The notes beneath the pieces are model-generated. The model saw only the letters and a list, made by a program, of their open reading frames with translations, was not told the DNA's origin and searched no databases. A DNA stretch of 64,000 nucleotides from positions 620,001 to 684,000 of the forward strand of contig NZ_SAUN01000001.1 of NCBI RefSeq assembly GCF_004011505.1. Reading direction: 5' to 3'. Positions 27,785-40,400 of this stretch are shown here, piece after piece (position 1 is the first letter of the stretch; every line of letters starts with the position of its first letter). Position numbers and translations under genes: made by a program. The stretch is from Nonomuraea polychroma (GTDB lineage: Bacteria > Actinomycetota > Actinomycetes > Streptosporangiales > Streptosporangiaceae).

Positions 27785-28950
27785 TCCACACCATCCGCTT
27801 CCGGCTCACCGTGCTCTACTCGGGCCTGCTGTTCGTTCTGGCCACGCTGGTGCTCGGCGCCATCTACTTCGCGGTCTCCAAGACCACCGAGCAGCGCCCG
27901 TACACCACCGAGTACGCCAAGGCGTACAACGGCGGACAGTACGTCGGCAAGCGGGAGGTGGTCTTCGTCGAGGAGGTGGAGAACGCCATCAACGTCCGGA
28001 CGATGGCCACGTTGCGCGACTACTCGCTCTACACGCTGGCCGGCCTCTACGTCGCCAGCCTGGGCATCGGATGGGTGCTGTCCGGCCGCGTGCTGCGCCC
28101 GGTGCGGTCGATCACGCGTACCACGGAGGAGATCCAGGCCACGGACCTCAAGCGGCGCATCAACCTCAACGGGCCGCGCGACGAGCTGAAAGACCTGGCC
28201 GACACCATCGACACCATGCTCAGCCGCCTGGAGGAGGCGTTCCGGGCGCAGCGCCAGCTCATCGACGACGCCTCGCACGAGCTCCGCAGCCCGCTGACCA
28301 TCATCAGGGCCAACGTTGACGCCGTGCTCGCCGACCCCGACGCCAGCGAGGAGGAGCGGGCCAGGGCCGTGGCCATCGTGGACCGCGCGACCACCCGCAT
28401 GACCAGGCTGGTGGAGGACCTGCTGGCCAGCGCCAGACGGCAGGGCGGCGCGTTCGCCGACGCCGATCTCGACCTGTCCCGGGTGGTGGGGGAGGCGTGC
28501 GAGGAGTACACGGCCCCGGCCGCCGCCCGCGACCTGATGATCACCCGCGACCTGGGGCGCGGCCTGGAGATGACCGGCGACTCCGACGCGCTGCGCCGCG
28601 CGGTGGCCAACCTGCTCTCGAACGCCGTGCGCCTGTCACCCCCCGGCGGCACGATCAGGGTCGCCGCAGGCCGGTCGGACGGCTGGTTGTGGGTGGCGGT
28701 CCGGGACGACGGCCCGGGGTTGCGAGAGGCCGACCAGGAGCGCGTGTTCGACCGGTTCTGGCGCGGCGAGACCAGCCGCCGTGACCGCCACACGGGCCTC
28801 GGCCTGGCGATCGTCCGGCAGATCGTGGAGTCGCACGGGGGCCGGGTCGCGGTGTTCTCCCGGCTCGGGCAGGGGGCGACCTTCGTGTTGTGGCTCCCGC
28901 CGCGCGACGGCGTGCCCGGCGTGCCGCCCGAGGACAACCCGCTACGCTGA
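27781..28950 (+). CDS. Sensor histidine kinase
   Basis: 389 residues. Two membrane segments (about 8-32 and 81-100) enclose a short external loop. HAMP is at about 101-155, the phospho-accepting His166 in DDASHELRSPL, and HATPase_c has NLLSNAV, DDGPGL and GLGLAIV. It pairs with the preceding regulator. Its partnership with the upstream protease suggests cell-envelope stress sensing. The 3' end slightly overlaps the decayed qcrB on the other strand. Confidence 0.94.
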   Translation: MIHTIRFRLTVLYSGLLFVLATLVLGAIYFAVSKTTEQRPYTTEYAKAYNGGQYVGKREVVFVEEVENAINVRTMATLRDYSLYTLAGLYVASLGIGWVLSGRVLRPVRSITRTTEEIQATDLKRRINLNGPRDELKDLADTIDTMLSRLEEAFRAQRQLIDDASHELRSPLTIIRANVDAVLADPDASEEERARAVAIVDRATTRMTRLVEDLLASARRQGGAFADADLDLSRVVGEACEEYTAPAAARDLMITRDLGRGLEMTGDSDALRRAVANLLSNAVRLSPPGGTIRVAAGRSDGWLWVAVRDDGPGLREADQERVFDRFWRGETSRRDRHTGLGLAIVRQIVESHGGRVAVFSRLGQGATFVLWLPPRDGVPGVPPEDNPLR

Positions 28951-29345
28951 CCGCCTCCGGCAGACGGCGCGGGTGACGAGGAAGGCCGCCACCGGCAGCA
29001 CGAACACGGCCGGTCCAGCAGGTGGTGGTAGTCGCCGTCGCCGGTGAAACGCCGCTCCAGGAACGGGTAGAGGATCAGCACGCCGAAGAACACCGTCAGG
29101 ATCAGCGGCGGCACCCACAGCCCTGGCTGGAGCACGTACCCGCCGATCGGGATCTCCCTCCCCGGGACGAGCCGCTGTGCGCCGTCCAGCACTCAGCGCG
29201 TACAGCGGCACCAGCGCCAGCGGGATCCCAGGCACCAGCGCGCGAACGGCAACCGGTCGTCCAGGTAGATCGACGCGGCGCGGACCGTCTTTGCCGATCC
29301 CGCGAGGATGCGAGCGCGCCTCTTGGGCTTGGTGGGAGTGGCCAT
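28942..29345 (-). pseudogene. qcrB: Decayed qcrB (cytochrome b of the bc1 complex)
   Basis: Fragments in different frames follow QcrB order. The N-terminus starts at ATG 29345 (AASIYLDDRLPFAR). Next comes a piece like the family's LVPGII...LV segment (LVPGIPLALVPLYAL). Then LDGAQRLVPGREI through LERRFTGDGDYHHLLDRP, matching the EGALRLFPAWEI...DRDYHNLLDRP part. The last helix is VFVLPVAAFLVTR. Frame changes and large internal deletions removed most membrane helices, including heme-ligand histidines. A full QcrB is over 500 residues; about 130 codons remain. Presumably a functional qcrCAB lies elsewhere. Confidence 0.8.
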
Positions 29346-29403
29346 GGGGGCCTCCTGGCGGGGCTGTGATCCGATTCTGCAGCGGCACTCGCGCTTTCCC
29401 AAG

Positions 29404-29435
29404 AATTGGTGTAAACCAATTGGTATAAACCAATT
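29404..29435. promoter_or_regulatory. Two overlapping 18-bp palindromic operators
   Basis: AATTGGT-GTAA-ACCAATT (29404-29421) overlaps AATTGGT-ATAA-ACCAATT (29418-29435) by four bases. The core TGGT-N4-ACCA resembles sites of HutC/DasR-type GntR regulators (DasR: TGGTCTAGACCA). It lies about 140 bases before ppdK and 60 bases before the qcrB remnant. The surrounding 29346-29571 is AT-richer than the rest and probably holds the ppdK promoter. Confidence 0.65.
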
Positions 29436-29571
29436 TGCACGATCAACCCATAAAATTGGATTAGACCTGTCGTGGGCCCTTCACCAGCACAAACACCGTT
29501 ATATGAGAGGAGTGCAGTTTCATCATCAATTCCCCCGGTAGAGTCCGGGACAGAGGCGTTGGATTGGAGCT

Positions 29572-32211
<2,640 letters not shown>

Positions 32212-32223
32212 GGTCTTCACCCC

Positions 32224-32264
32224 GGGGGTGCTGCGCCCACTGGGTTCGCCCAGGCAGCGCCCCC
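32224..32264 (+). terminator. Strong hairpin after ppdK
   Basis: GGGGGTGCTGC pairs with GCAGCGCCCCC (one G-U), with an inner CTGGG-TTCG-CCCAG hairpin and a 5-base bulge. No T-run follows. Likely an L-shaped actinobacterial terminator or mRNA-stabilising end. From 32265 to 32492 I see no gene. Confidence 0.6.
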
Positions 32265-32492
32265 GCAACAGGTGGGCGACGAACGTGCGCTAATCCCGTT
32301 TGCCGCACATCGAGGTAGTTGAAGATCGCTGGCTTGCCGTGCTGATCTCTGCGCGGTATGACCTGGCTGGTGAGACAGCGTGCGGGGAGTCTGCCCCCGA
32401 CCTCTTAGTGAGAGACGGGGTGCTGAGCTCACTCCACGGGGTGACCGGCACTACCAACAGGACATGACTGGCTACCGAAAGTCATGATCATT

Positions 32493-32503
32493 GTTACGGT
32501 AAC
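32493..32503. promoter_or_regulatory. Palindrome upstream of the NRPS genes
   Basis: GTTAC-G-GTAAC, 81 bases before the NRPS start, inside a locally AT-rich stretch (32480-32520) that probably holds the promoter. The form suits a TetR- or GntR-type operator. No cluster regulator gene is adjacent. Confidence 0.4.
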
Positions 32504-32583
32504 GATATCTGACAAAGTCTCGCGAACCACGCGATCATGCAAGCCTTGCCGCCATCAATCGGAGCTGAACGGGGAGATCCTTC

Positions 32584-35500
32584 GTGGCTGGCATCCTGGA
32601 AACCGATCGCGTTCACGAAGCCATAGCGGAGCAGGTGCGACGTACCCCTGATCGCATCGCCGTGGTGGCAGGCCGGACCCGCGTCACCTATGCGGAGCTC
32701 TACACCCGCGCCGGGCGGATCGCCGGCGAGTTACGTCGTCGTGGCACGGGACCCGGCGACTCCGTGGGCGTGTGCCTGGACAGGGACGACTCGCTGATCG
32801 CGGCGCTGCTGGCTGTGTGGCGGGCGGGGGCCGCCTACGTGCCGCTCGATCCCGCCTATCCGGCCGACCGGCTGGAGTTCATCGCCGAGGACGCGGGGAT
32901 GGCCCAGCTGATCACCTCTGAGGTCGTCGCCCGGAGGCAGGAGGCGGTCCTTCGGGCGTCGGGCGCCGAAGCCCTGCTCATCGAGTCCATCGTCGGCGAC
33001 GGCGACGAGTCCATCGACTCGGGGGCCGGGAGCTCGGCGGATGCCGCGTACGTGATCTACACGTCCGGCTCGACCGGCCGTCCCAAGGGCGTGGTCGTCG
33101 AGCACCGCAACGTCATGGCGCTGCTGCGCTACGAGGCCACACGGTACCCGGACGAACTGGCCGGCATGCTCTTCGCCACGTCGGTGTGCTTCGACCCCTC
33201 GGTGACGCAGATGTTCCTGCCGCTGCTGTGCGGCGGGACCGTGATCGTCGCCGACAACCTGCTGGCCCTGTCCGCGCTGCCGGCCCGCGACGAGGTGACC
33301 ACCGTGTACGGCGCCCCCTCCGCGCTGGTGGCCCTGCTCGGCGAGCCGCTCCCGGCCGGTGTCCGTACGGTGATCGCCGGCGGCGAGCCGCTCACCCGGG
33401 CGCTGGCGGATCGCATCTACGCCAACCCCGGCGTACGCCGCGTTGTAAACGTATACGGGCCGACGGAATGCACGGTCACCTGCACCTCCCACGAGGTACT
33501 CCGCGACGAGGAGGGCGAACCGCCGATCGGCTCGGCCTACGCCGGTTCCGTGCTCAGCGTGCGCGACCCCGGCGGGCGGCCGCTGGCCGACGGCGAGGTC
33601 GGCGAGCTGTGGGTGGCGGGGCCGCTGGTCGGCCGCGGATATCTGAACCGGCCGGCGCTGACCGCGGAACGGTTCGTGACCGACGACGAAGGCGTGCGCC
33701 ACTACCGCACCGGCGACCTCGTCCGCCGCGAGAACGGGATCTGCTCCTACGCGGGCCGCAACGACGACCAGGTCAAGGTGGCCGGGTTCCGGGTCGAGCT
33801 GGGGGAGGTGCAAGGCACCCTGACCCGGCATCCCGGCGTGAACCACGCGGTCGTGCTGACCCAGAACGACGCCCGGGAGGTACGCCGCCTGGTCGCCTAC
33901 GTCGAACCCTCGGCGGACGGGGTGAGCGAGGCGGAGCTGCGGCAGTGGATGCGTGAGCGGCTGCCCGACTACATGGTTCCGTCCAGGATCGCCCTCATGG
34001 AGCGCATCCCGCTCGGCCCCACGGGGAAGGTCGACCGGGGCGCGCTGCCGGCCCTGGAATTCGCTCCCGAGCTGGGCGCCTACGTCGCGCCACGCAACGA
34101 CACCGAGCGACGGCTCGCCGAGATCATCGGCGCGGTGCTCGGCGTCGAGCAGGTCGGCGTCCACCACCACTTCATCGACCTCGGCGGCGAATCGCTGGCC
34201 GCCGCCCGGATCTGCGCGGTCATCGAACGGGAGCTGGGCGCGCGGGTTGCACTCACCACGTTCCTCGGCCGGCCGACGATCGCCGAGCTGGCCCCGCTCG
34301 TGGAGGCCGCCAAGGCGGAGGCTCCGCGGTCCGCCGCGCCCCGGCTGACCCGACACCCCGGCAGGGACCGGTATCCGCTCACCGCGGCCCAGTACGGCAT
34401 GTGGCTGCTACGCGAGGTCAGCCACACCCGCAACGCCACCACCCTCGCCTTCCGCCTGCGCCTCACCGGCCTTGACTCGGCCGAGCCCGTCCGGGCCGCC
34501 CTGGATGCGCTCGTTCGCGAACACGAGGTGCTGCGCACCGTCATCGTGATCGGCGAGGCCGGCGAACCGGTGGCCGAGGTGCGGCCGCCGGCGCCGGTCC
34601 CGTTGGAGGAGCACGCGTACGCGTCCGGTCTGGCCGAGCGGCTCGCGGTCCACGGCTTCGACCTGTCCGCCGACGTTCCGCTGCTGCGCGCCGCCCTGCT
34701 CTGGCACGACAAGCGGACGGCCGAGCTGATCGTCGTCACCGACCACACCGCCTACGACGGCTGGTCCAACGCCACGCTCATGGAGGCGCTCACCGGAACC
34801 GTGGCCGAGCAGCCCGTCCAGGTCGGCGACGTGGCCCTGCTGGAGCAGGAGCTCGCGGCCGACCCGGACAGGATGGAACGGTTGCGGGCGTTCTGGGCCG
34901 AGGAGCTGGCCGGGGCGGCGCCGCCGTACGATCTGTCGACGCGCGCGCCGAGCGGGCCCAGCCGCTTCCGCGGCACCCGGCTGGTGCACAAGGTGCCGGC
35001 GGGGACGGCGGCCAGGGCGGGCGAGCTGGCCGCGGCGACCGGCACGACCCCGTTCGCGGTCTACTTCACCGTGCTCGGGCTGCTGGTGGCGGCCGAGACC
35101 GACCGGCCCGACGTGCTACTGGGCGCGGCCGTCGCCGACCGTGCCCACCCCGAGCTGGAGGGTATCGTCGGCCCGCTCGTCGACGTGCTCCCGGTACGGC
35201 TCCGCCTCGACGGCGACTTGTCCGTACGGCGGGCCATCGTCCAGTCCGCGGCCGCCACGACAAGGTCGCTCGATCACATCGGCCTCGCGCCCGGGGAACG
35301 GCTGGCCGTCTCCGGGATCGAGCGTCCACGGGGCACGATGCTCACCCCGGTCGTGCTGTCGTACCAGCCGCCTGCCGTGCCGGTGCGGCTGGAGCGCGAC
35401 GGGCTCACCGTGGAGCTGTTCGGCGAGCTGAGCGGAGGCGGGGCGCAGGCGCCGTACACGGTGTTCGTGAACACGACGGTGGAGGGTGTCGAGATCCAGG

Positions 35501-37404
35501 TCGAGTACGACGTCGACCTCTTCACCCCGGAGGAGGCCGGGGGCTTCGCCGATCGGCTGATGCGGCTGCTCGAGGCCGCGGTGGCCGGTCCTGACCTGCC
35601 TCTGTCGGCGTTCGAGCTGGTCACCGCCGAGGAGCGGGCCACGCTGCTGGCCTGGGGCAGCGGGGCGCCGCTCCCCGAGCCCGGCTCGGCGACCGTCGTC
35701 CATGAGGTGCTGGAGCAGGCGGAACGGCACCCGGGACGGGTGGCCGTGGCGGACGGGATGGGGGAGCTGACCTACGCCGAGCTGGCGGCGGCCTCGGCCC
35801 GCATCGCCGCCGCCCTCCGAACCGGCCCGGCCGCCCCCCAGGGAGACCAGGTCGTGGCCGTGTGCCTGCCGCGTGACAGGCGGCTGCCTGCCGCGCTCGT
35901 CGGCGTGGCCAGGGCCGGTGCGGCCTACGTGCCGCTCGAACCGGACCACCCGGCCGAGCGGCTGCGGCACCAGCTCGCCGACTCGGGCGCCACGGTGGTG
36001 CTCGCCGCGGACGACACCGTCCAGGTGGCGCGCGAGCTGGCCGGGTCCACCGGCGCGACGGTACTGGACATCACCGACCTGCCCACGGGGGACGCGTCGC
36101 CCGCCACCACGCCGGACGGTCTGGCCTACGTCCTCTACACCTCCGGCTCGACCGGCCGGCCCAAGGGCGTCGAGGTCACCCACGCCAACCTGGCCGCGTT
36201 CGTGGCGGCGATGCGGGTCATGCCCGGTGTCCGTGACGACGACGTCATGCTCGGCCTCACCCCGTTCTCCTTCGATGTCTTCGGCTTCGACCTGTGGGTC
36301 AGCCTGTGCAACGGGCTCCGGCTCGAACTGCTCGACCGTGCCTCGGCCGTCGACGGCCACGCGGTGGCACGGCGCATCGACGACTCCGGCGTCACGCTGC
36401 TCACCGCCACCCCGACCACGCTGCGCATGCTGGTCACCGCCGGCTGGGCGGGCAGCGACCGGGTACGCGTCGTCAGCATCGGCGAGGTCCTCGACCCGGC
36501 CCTGGCCGACGAGATGCTGGTCAGGGTCGGCGAGCTGTGGAACTCGTACGGGCCAACGGAGACGACCATCTACTCCACCATGACGAGGATCAGCGCCCCC
36601 GTCGGTGACAGCGTGTCCATCGGAGGGCCGCTGCCCGGTGAGCGGGCCTACGTGCTGAACCAAGCGGGCCGCCTCGTCCCGCCGGGCGTCCCGGGCGAGC
36701 TGTGGGTCGGCGGCGTGGGCGTGGCCCGAGGCTACCGCGGCCTCCACTCTGCCGCGTTCGCCGACGATCCGCTGGCTCCGGGTGAGCGCCGCTACCGCAC
36801 CGGTGACCTGGCCCGCTGGCGCTCCGACGGCACGCTCGACTTCCTCGGCCGCCGCGACCAGCAGGTGAAGATCCGTGGCCATCGGATCGAGCTGGGCGAG
36901 ATCGAGGCGGCGCTGCGGGAAAGCGTGCCGGATGCGGTGGTCGCCGTACACGACGAGTACCTCGTCGGCTACCTGATCGGCGGGATGACCGAGGTCGGCG
37001 GGGTGGAGGCCGCGCTGCGGGAGCGGTTGCCCGACTACATGATTCCGCGCCGGTGGATGACGCTTGACACGCTGCCCACCACCTCCTCCGGCAAGGTCGA
37101 CAGGGGCGCGCTGCCCAAACCGGACCGCGCGGCCACCCGCACCCTGGTCCCGCCGCGCAGCGACGCCGAGCTGCTCGTCGCCGAGGTCTGGCGGGCGGTG
37201 CTCGGCCTGGACGCGGTCGGCGTGGACGACGACTTCTTCGCCCTGGGCGGCCATTCGCTGGCGGCCATGCTGGTCACCGCCCGCCTCAAGGAGGCGCTGA
37301 CCATGGAGGTGCCGGTGCGGTTGCTGTTCGAGCGGCCGGTGCTGGCGGCGTTCGCCTCGGCGGTGGAGAAGCTGTTGGTGGCGGAGCTGGAGGCCGGGCG
37401 ATGA
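32584..37404 (+). CDS. Non-ribosomal peptide synthetase, modules 1-2 (A-T-C-A-T)
   Basis: 1606 residues. Starts directly with an adenylation domain (about 12-490; core YTSGSTGRPKG near 158), a carrier domain (Ser537 in LGGESL), a condensation domain (about 595-1010), a second adenylation domain (about 1045-1510; core near 1184), and a carrier domain (Ser1558 in LGGHSL). Lack of an N-terminal C domain marks it as the initiation protein. The C-domain motif is DHTAYDG (720-726): the catalytic second His is kept, the first is Asp. Hand-aligned specificity residues (PheA 235, 236, 239, 278, 299, 301, 322, 330, 331) are A1 D-P-T-Y-I-G-V-V-T and A2 D-V-F-T-V-I-S-I-Y; neither matches a code I know. 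GTG start behind GGGGAG; stop overlaps the next ATG. Confidence 0.95.
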   Translation: MAGILETDRVHEAIAEQVRRTPDRIAVVAGRTRVTYAELYTRAGRIAGELRRRGTGPGDSVGVCLDRDDSLIAALLAVWRAGAAYVPLDPAYPADRLEFIAEDAGMAQLITSEVVARRQEAVLRASGAEALLIESIVGDGDESIDSGAGSSADAAYVIYTSGSTGRPKGVVVEHRNVMALLRYEATRYPDELAGMLFATSVCFDPSVTQMFLPLLCGGTVIVADNLLALSALPARDEVTTVYGAPSALVALLGEPLPAGVRTVIAGGEPLTRALADRIYANPGVRRVVNVYGPTECTVTCTSHEVLRDEEGEPPIGSAYAGSVLSVRDPGGRPLADGEVGELWVAGPLVGRGYLNRPALTAERFVTDDEGVRHYRTGDLVRRENGICSYAGRNDDQVKVAGFRVELGEVQGTLTRHPGVNHAVVLTQNDAREVRRLVAYVEPSADGVSEAELRQWMRERLPDYMVPSRIALMERIPLGPTGKVDRGALPALEFAPELGAYVAPRNDTERRLAEIIGAVLGVEQVGVHHHFIDLGGESLAAARICAVIERELGARVALTTFLGRPTIAELAPLVEAAKAEAPRSAAPRLTRHPGRDRYPLTAAQYGMWLLREVSHTRNATTLAFRLRLTGLDSAEPVRAALDALVREHEVLRTVIVIGEAGEPVAEVRPPAPVPLEEHAYASGLAERLAVHGFDLSADVPLLRAALLWHDKRTAELIVVTDHTAYDGWSNATLMEALTGTVAEQPVQVGDVALLEQELAADPDRMERLRAFWAEELAGAAPPYDLSTRAPSGPSRFRGTRLVHKVPAGTAARAGELAAATGTTPFAVYFTVLGLLVAAETDRPDVLLGAAVADRAHPELEGIVGPLVDVLPVRLRLDGDLSVRRAIVQSAAATTRSLDHIGLAPGERLAVSGIERPRGTMLTPVVLSYQPPAVPVRLERDGLTVELFGELSGGGAQAPYTVFVNTTVEGVEIQVEYDVDLFTPEEAGGFADRLMRLLEAAVAGPDLPLSAFELVTAEERATLLAWGSGAPLPEPGSATVVHEVLEQAERHPGRVAVADGMGELTYAELAAASARIAAALRTGPAAPQGDQVVAVCLPRDRRLPAALVGVARAGAAYVPLEPDHPAERLRHQLADSGATVVLAADDTVQVARELAGSTGATVLDITDLPTGDASPATTPDGLAYVLYTSGSTGRPKGVEVTHANLAAFVAAMRVMPGVRDDDVMLGLTPFSFDVFGFDLWVSLCNGLRLELLDRASAVDGHAVARRIDDSGVTLLTATPTTLRMLVTAGWAGSDRVRVVSIGEVLDPALADEMLVRVGELWNSYGPTETTIYSTMTRISAPVGDSVSIGGPLPGERAYVLNQAGRLVPPGVPGELWVGGVGVARGYRGLHSAAFADDPLAPGERRYRTGDLARWRSDGTLDFLGRRDQQVKIRGHRIELGEIEAALRESVPDAVVAVHDEYLVGYLIGGMTEVGGVEAALRERLPDYMIPRRWMTLDTLPTTSSGKVDRGALPKPDRAATRTLVPPRSDAELLVAEVWRAVLGLDAVGVDDDFFALGGHSLAAMLVTARLKEALTMEVPVRLLFERPVLAAFASAVEKLLVAELEAGR

Positions 37405-40400
37405 CCGAGACACAGGAGAGCCTTCAGGACCGGCTGGCGGTGCGGCTGGCCGCCGCTCGCCTGGCCGCCGCCCGTGCGGCGCCGGGCATCCCTGCCAGGG
37501 CGGAGAGCACGCCTGTGCCGCCGTCGCCCGCGCAGGCGCGACTGTGGTTCCTGGACCAGCTCGCCGAGCCGGGCGACCGGGGCGTGTACAACGTGCCGAC
37601 GGCCGTCCGGTTGCGCGGCCCGCTGGACACGGCCGCGCTGCTGGCCGCCGTACGGGAGCTGGTCGAGCGGCACGAGGTGCTGCGCACGCTCGTCGACCAG
37701 GACCGCACCGTCGTGGTCGGCGCCGACCGGGTGCCGATCACAGTGGCGGACCTGGACGACCCGGAGCGGCTGGAGCGGGAGGCGTACCGGCCGTTCGCGC
37801 TGGACGCCGAGCCGCCGGCGAGGGCCGTGCTCTTCCGACTGGACGACGACGAGCACGTGCTGCTGCTGACCGTGCACCACATCGCCTTCGACGCCTGGTC
37901 CAGGGATGTGGCGATCGCCGAGCTGGCGGCGCTCTACACGGCCGGGCTAGGCCTGGGCGAGCGGCCGCCCGAACCGCGCGTGCAGTACGGCCACTACGCG
38001 CAATGGCTCGCCGGGCAGCAGGCGGGCGACGTGACCTGGTGGACCGAGCGGCTGGCGGGCCTCGAACCGGTGCTCGACCTGCCGACCGACCGCCCGCGCC
38101 CGGCCGTCGCCGATTGGGCGGGCGCCGAGGTGCCCGTCAGGCTCGGTCCCGAACTGGCGGCCCGGGTGCGGGCGGCGGCCGCTGAGACCGGGGGCACGCC
38201 GTTCATGGTGCTGCTGGCCGCCTGGCAGGAACTGCTCGGCCGGGTCTCGGGCACCGACGACGTGCCGGTGGGCGTCCTGGAGGCGGGCCGCCTGCATCCC
38301 GACACCGAGAAGATGCTGGGCTGCTTCGTCAACACGCTGGTCATGCGGGGCGACCGGACGGGCGACCCGACCGGCCGCGAGCTGCTCGCCAGGGTCCGCG
38401 ACAGCGCGCTGGAGGCGTTCGCGCACCGGGAGACGCAGTTCGAGCGCGTGGTGGAGGTGCTGCACCCGGAACGCAACCTGGCCACCACGCCGATCTTCCA
38501 GGCGGTGCTGAACGTCCTGGACACCCGGCCGGAGCCGCCGCACTTCCCGGGGGTGGAGGCGGAGGTGTTCGAGCCGCCGCTGCGGACGGTCAAGTACGAC
38601 CTCAACCTGGCGCTGTCCAACGTCGGCGACGGCTACGAGGGCACGCTGGCCTACCGCGCGGACCTGTTCGACGCGGGCACCGCGCGGCGCATGGCCGGCT
38701 GGTACGTGACGCTGCTGGACGGCATGCTCGTCGACCTCGACGCCCCGGTGGGCGCGGTGCCCTTGGAACCGGTCACCGGCCCGCTGATCGCCGGACCGCG
38801 CCGGGATTTCGACCTGTCCAGGCCGTTGCACGCCTGGTTCGAGGACTGGGCGGCCCGCACGCCCGACGCCGTCGCCGTCGCCGACCCCCAGGGCACGATG
38901 ACGTACGCGGAGGTCGAGCGGCAGGCCAACCGGATCGCGCACCGGCTGTCGGCGGCCGGTGTCGAAGCCAACGACGTGGTCGGCATCCTCGCCGAACGGC
39001 ACGGGCCCCTGGTTCCGGCGATCCTGGGCGTGCTCAAGGCGGGAGCCGCGTACATGCCGCTCGAACCGGCCTACCCGGACGATCGGCTGGCGTACATGGT
39101 CTCCTGCGGAGCGCGGCTGGTGCTGGCCGAGCGGGCGCTGGCCGAGCGGCTGCCCGGTGCGCTGGTCCTGGAGGACGTGCTGGCCGAGGATCGGCCGGAG
39201 ACCTCACCGGGCGTGCCCGTCGGGCCGGACCACCTGGCCCACGTGCTGTTCACGTCGGGCTCGACCGGGCGGCCGAAGGGCGCGGCGGTGGAGCACCGGG
39301 CCGTCCTGCACTACCTCCGTGCGGTGGCCGAGTGCCTCGGCGGCGGCCCGTACGCCTCCTGGGGCGTGGTCTCCACGATGGCCTCGGACCTGGTGATGAC
39401 CTGCCTGTTCGGCGCGCTCCTCAGCGGCGCCACCGTGCACCTGGTGGACCAGGAGACCGCCACCGACCCTGACGCCTACACCGCCTACCTCGCCGCCCAT
39501 CCGATCGACGTGATCAAGATGGTGCCCAGCCATCTGGAACTGCTGGCGGCGCACGGCGACCTGGCCCGCATGTTGCCGACCGGGCTGCTCATCCTGGCGG
39601 GCGAGGCGACCTCGTGGGAGCTGGCCGAGCGGGTCAGGGCCGCCCGTCCCGGCCTGGAGCTGCAGATCCACTGCGGCCCCACGGAGACCACGGTGTCGGT
39701 GCTGAGCTGCGTCGCACCGGAGACCCCCACGGGCTCCGCGAACGTCCCCCTAGGTCGGCCGCTGGCGAACGTGGACTGCTACGTCGTGGACCCGGCCGGC
39801 CGCCCGCTGCCCGCCGGCGTGCCGGGCGACCTGTGGATTGGCGGCCCCAGCCTGGCTCGCGGCTATCTCGGCCGCGACGACCTGACCGCCGAGCGTTTCG
39901 TGCCCGACCCGGTCACCGGCACCACCCGGTGCTACCGAACCGGCGACCGGGTACGGCTCAACGCCGACGGCATGGTCGAGTTCTTGGGACGGGTCGACGA
40001 CCAGGTCAAGATCCGCGGCTTCCGGGTGGAGCTGGGCGAGGTCAAGAGCGCGCTGCACGACCAGCCGGGCGTACTGGAGGCGGCGGTGCTGCCGATCGGC
40101 GAGGCACACAACCGCCGTCTGGCCGCGTGGATCGCGCCCGCCACCGTCGACCTCGCGGCGGTTCGCGCCGGGTTGCGGGAGCGGCTGCCCGAGTACATGG
40201 TGCCGCCGGCCATCGTCGTCCTGGACACCCTGCCGCTCACCCCGCTCGGCAAGATCGACCGGGCGGCGCTGCCCATGCCGGAGGCGGCCACGGCGGCCGA
40301 CCGCGTCCCCCCGAGCACGCCGACCGAGGTGCGGATCGCCGCGGTCTGGGCGAGCGTGCTCGGCACCGATGACCTGGGCGTCGACGACGACTTCTTCGCC

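Noticed and set aside
28951..29571. An intact small gene in the pseudogene region (70-codon minus frame from 29402)
   Set aside because: Its readable part is only the QcrB N-terminus and it then runs out of frame, so it is part of the pseudogene.
32265..32492. Remnant of an insertion sequence between ppdK and the NRPS
   Set aside because: No inverted terminal repeats, no transposase fragment in any frame that I can recognise.
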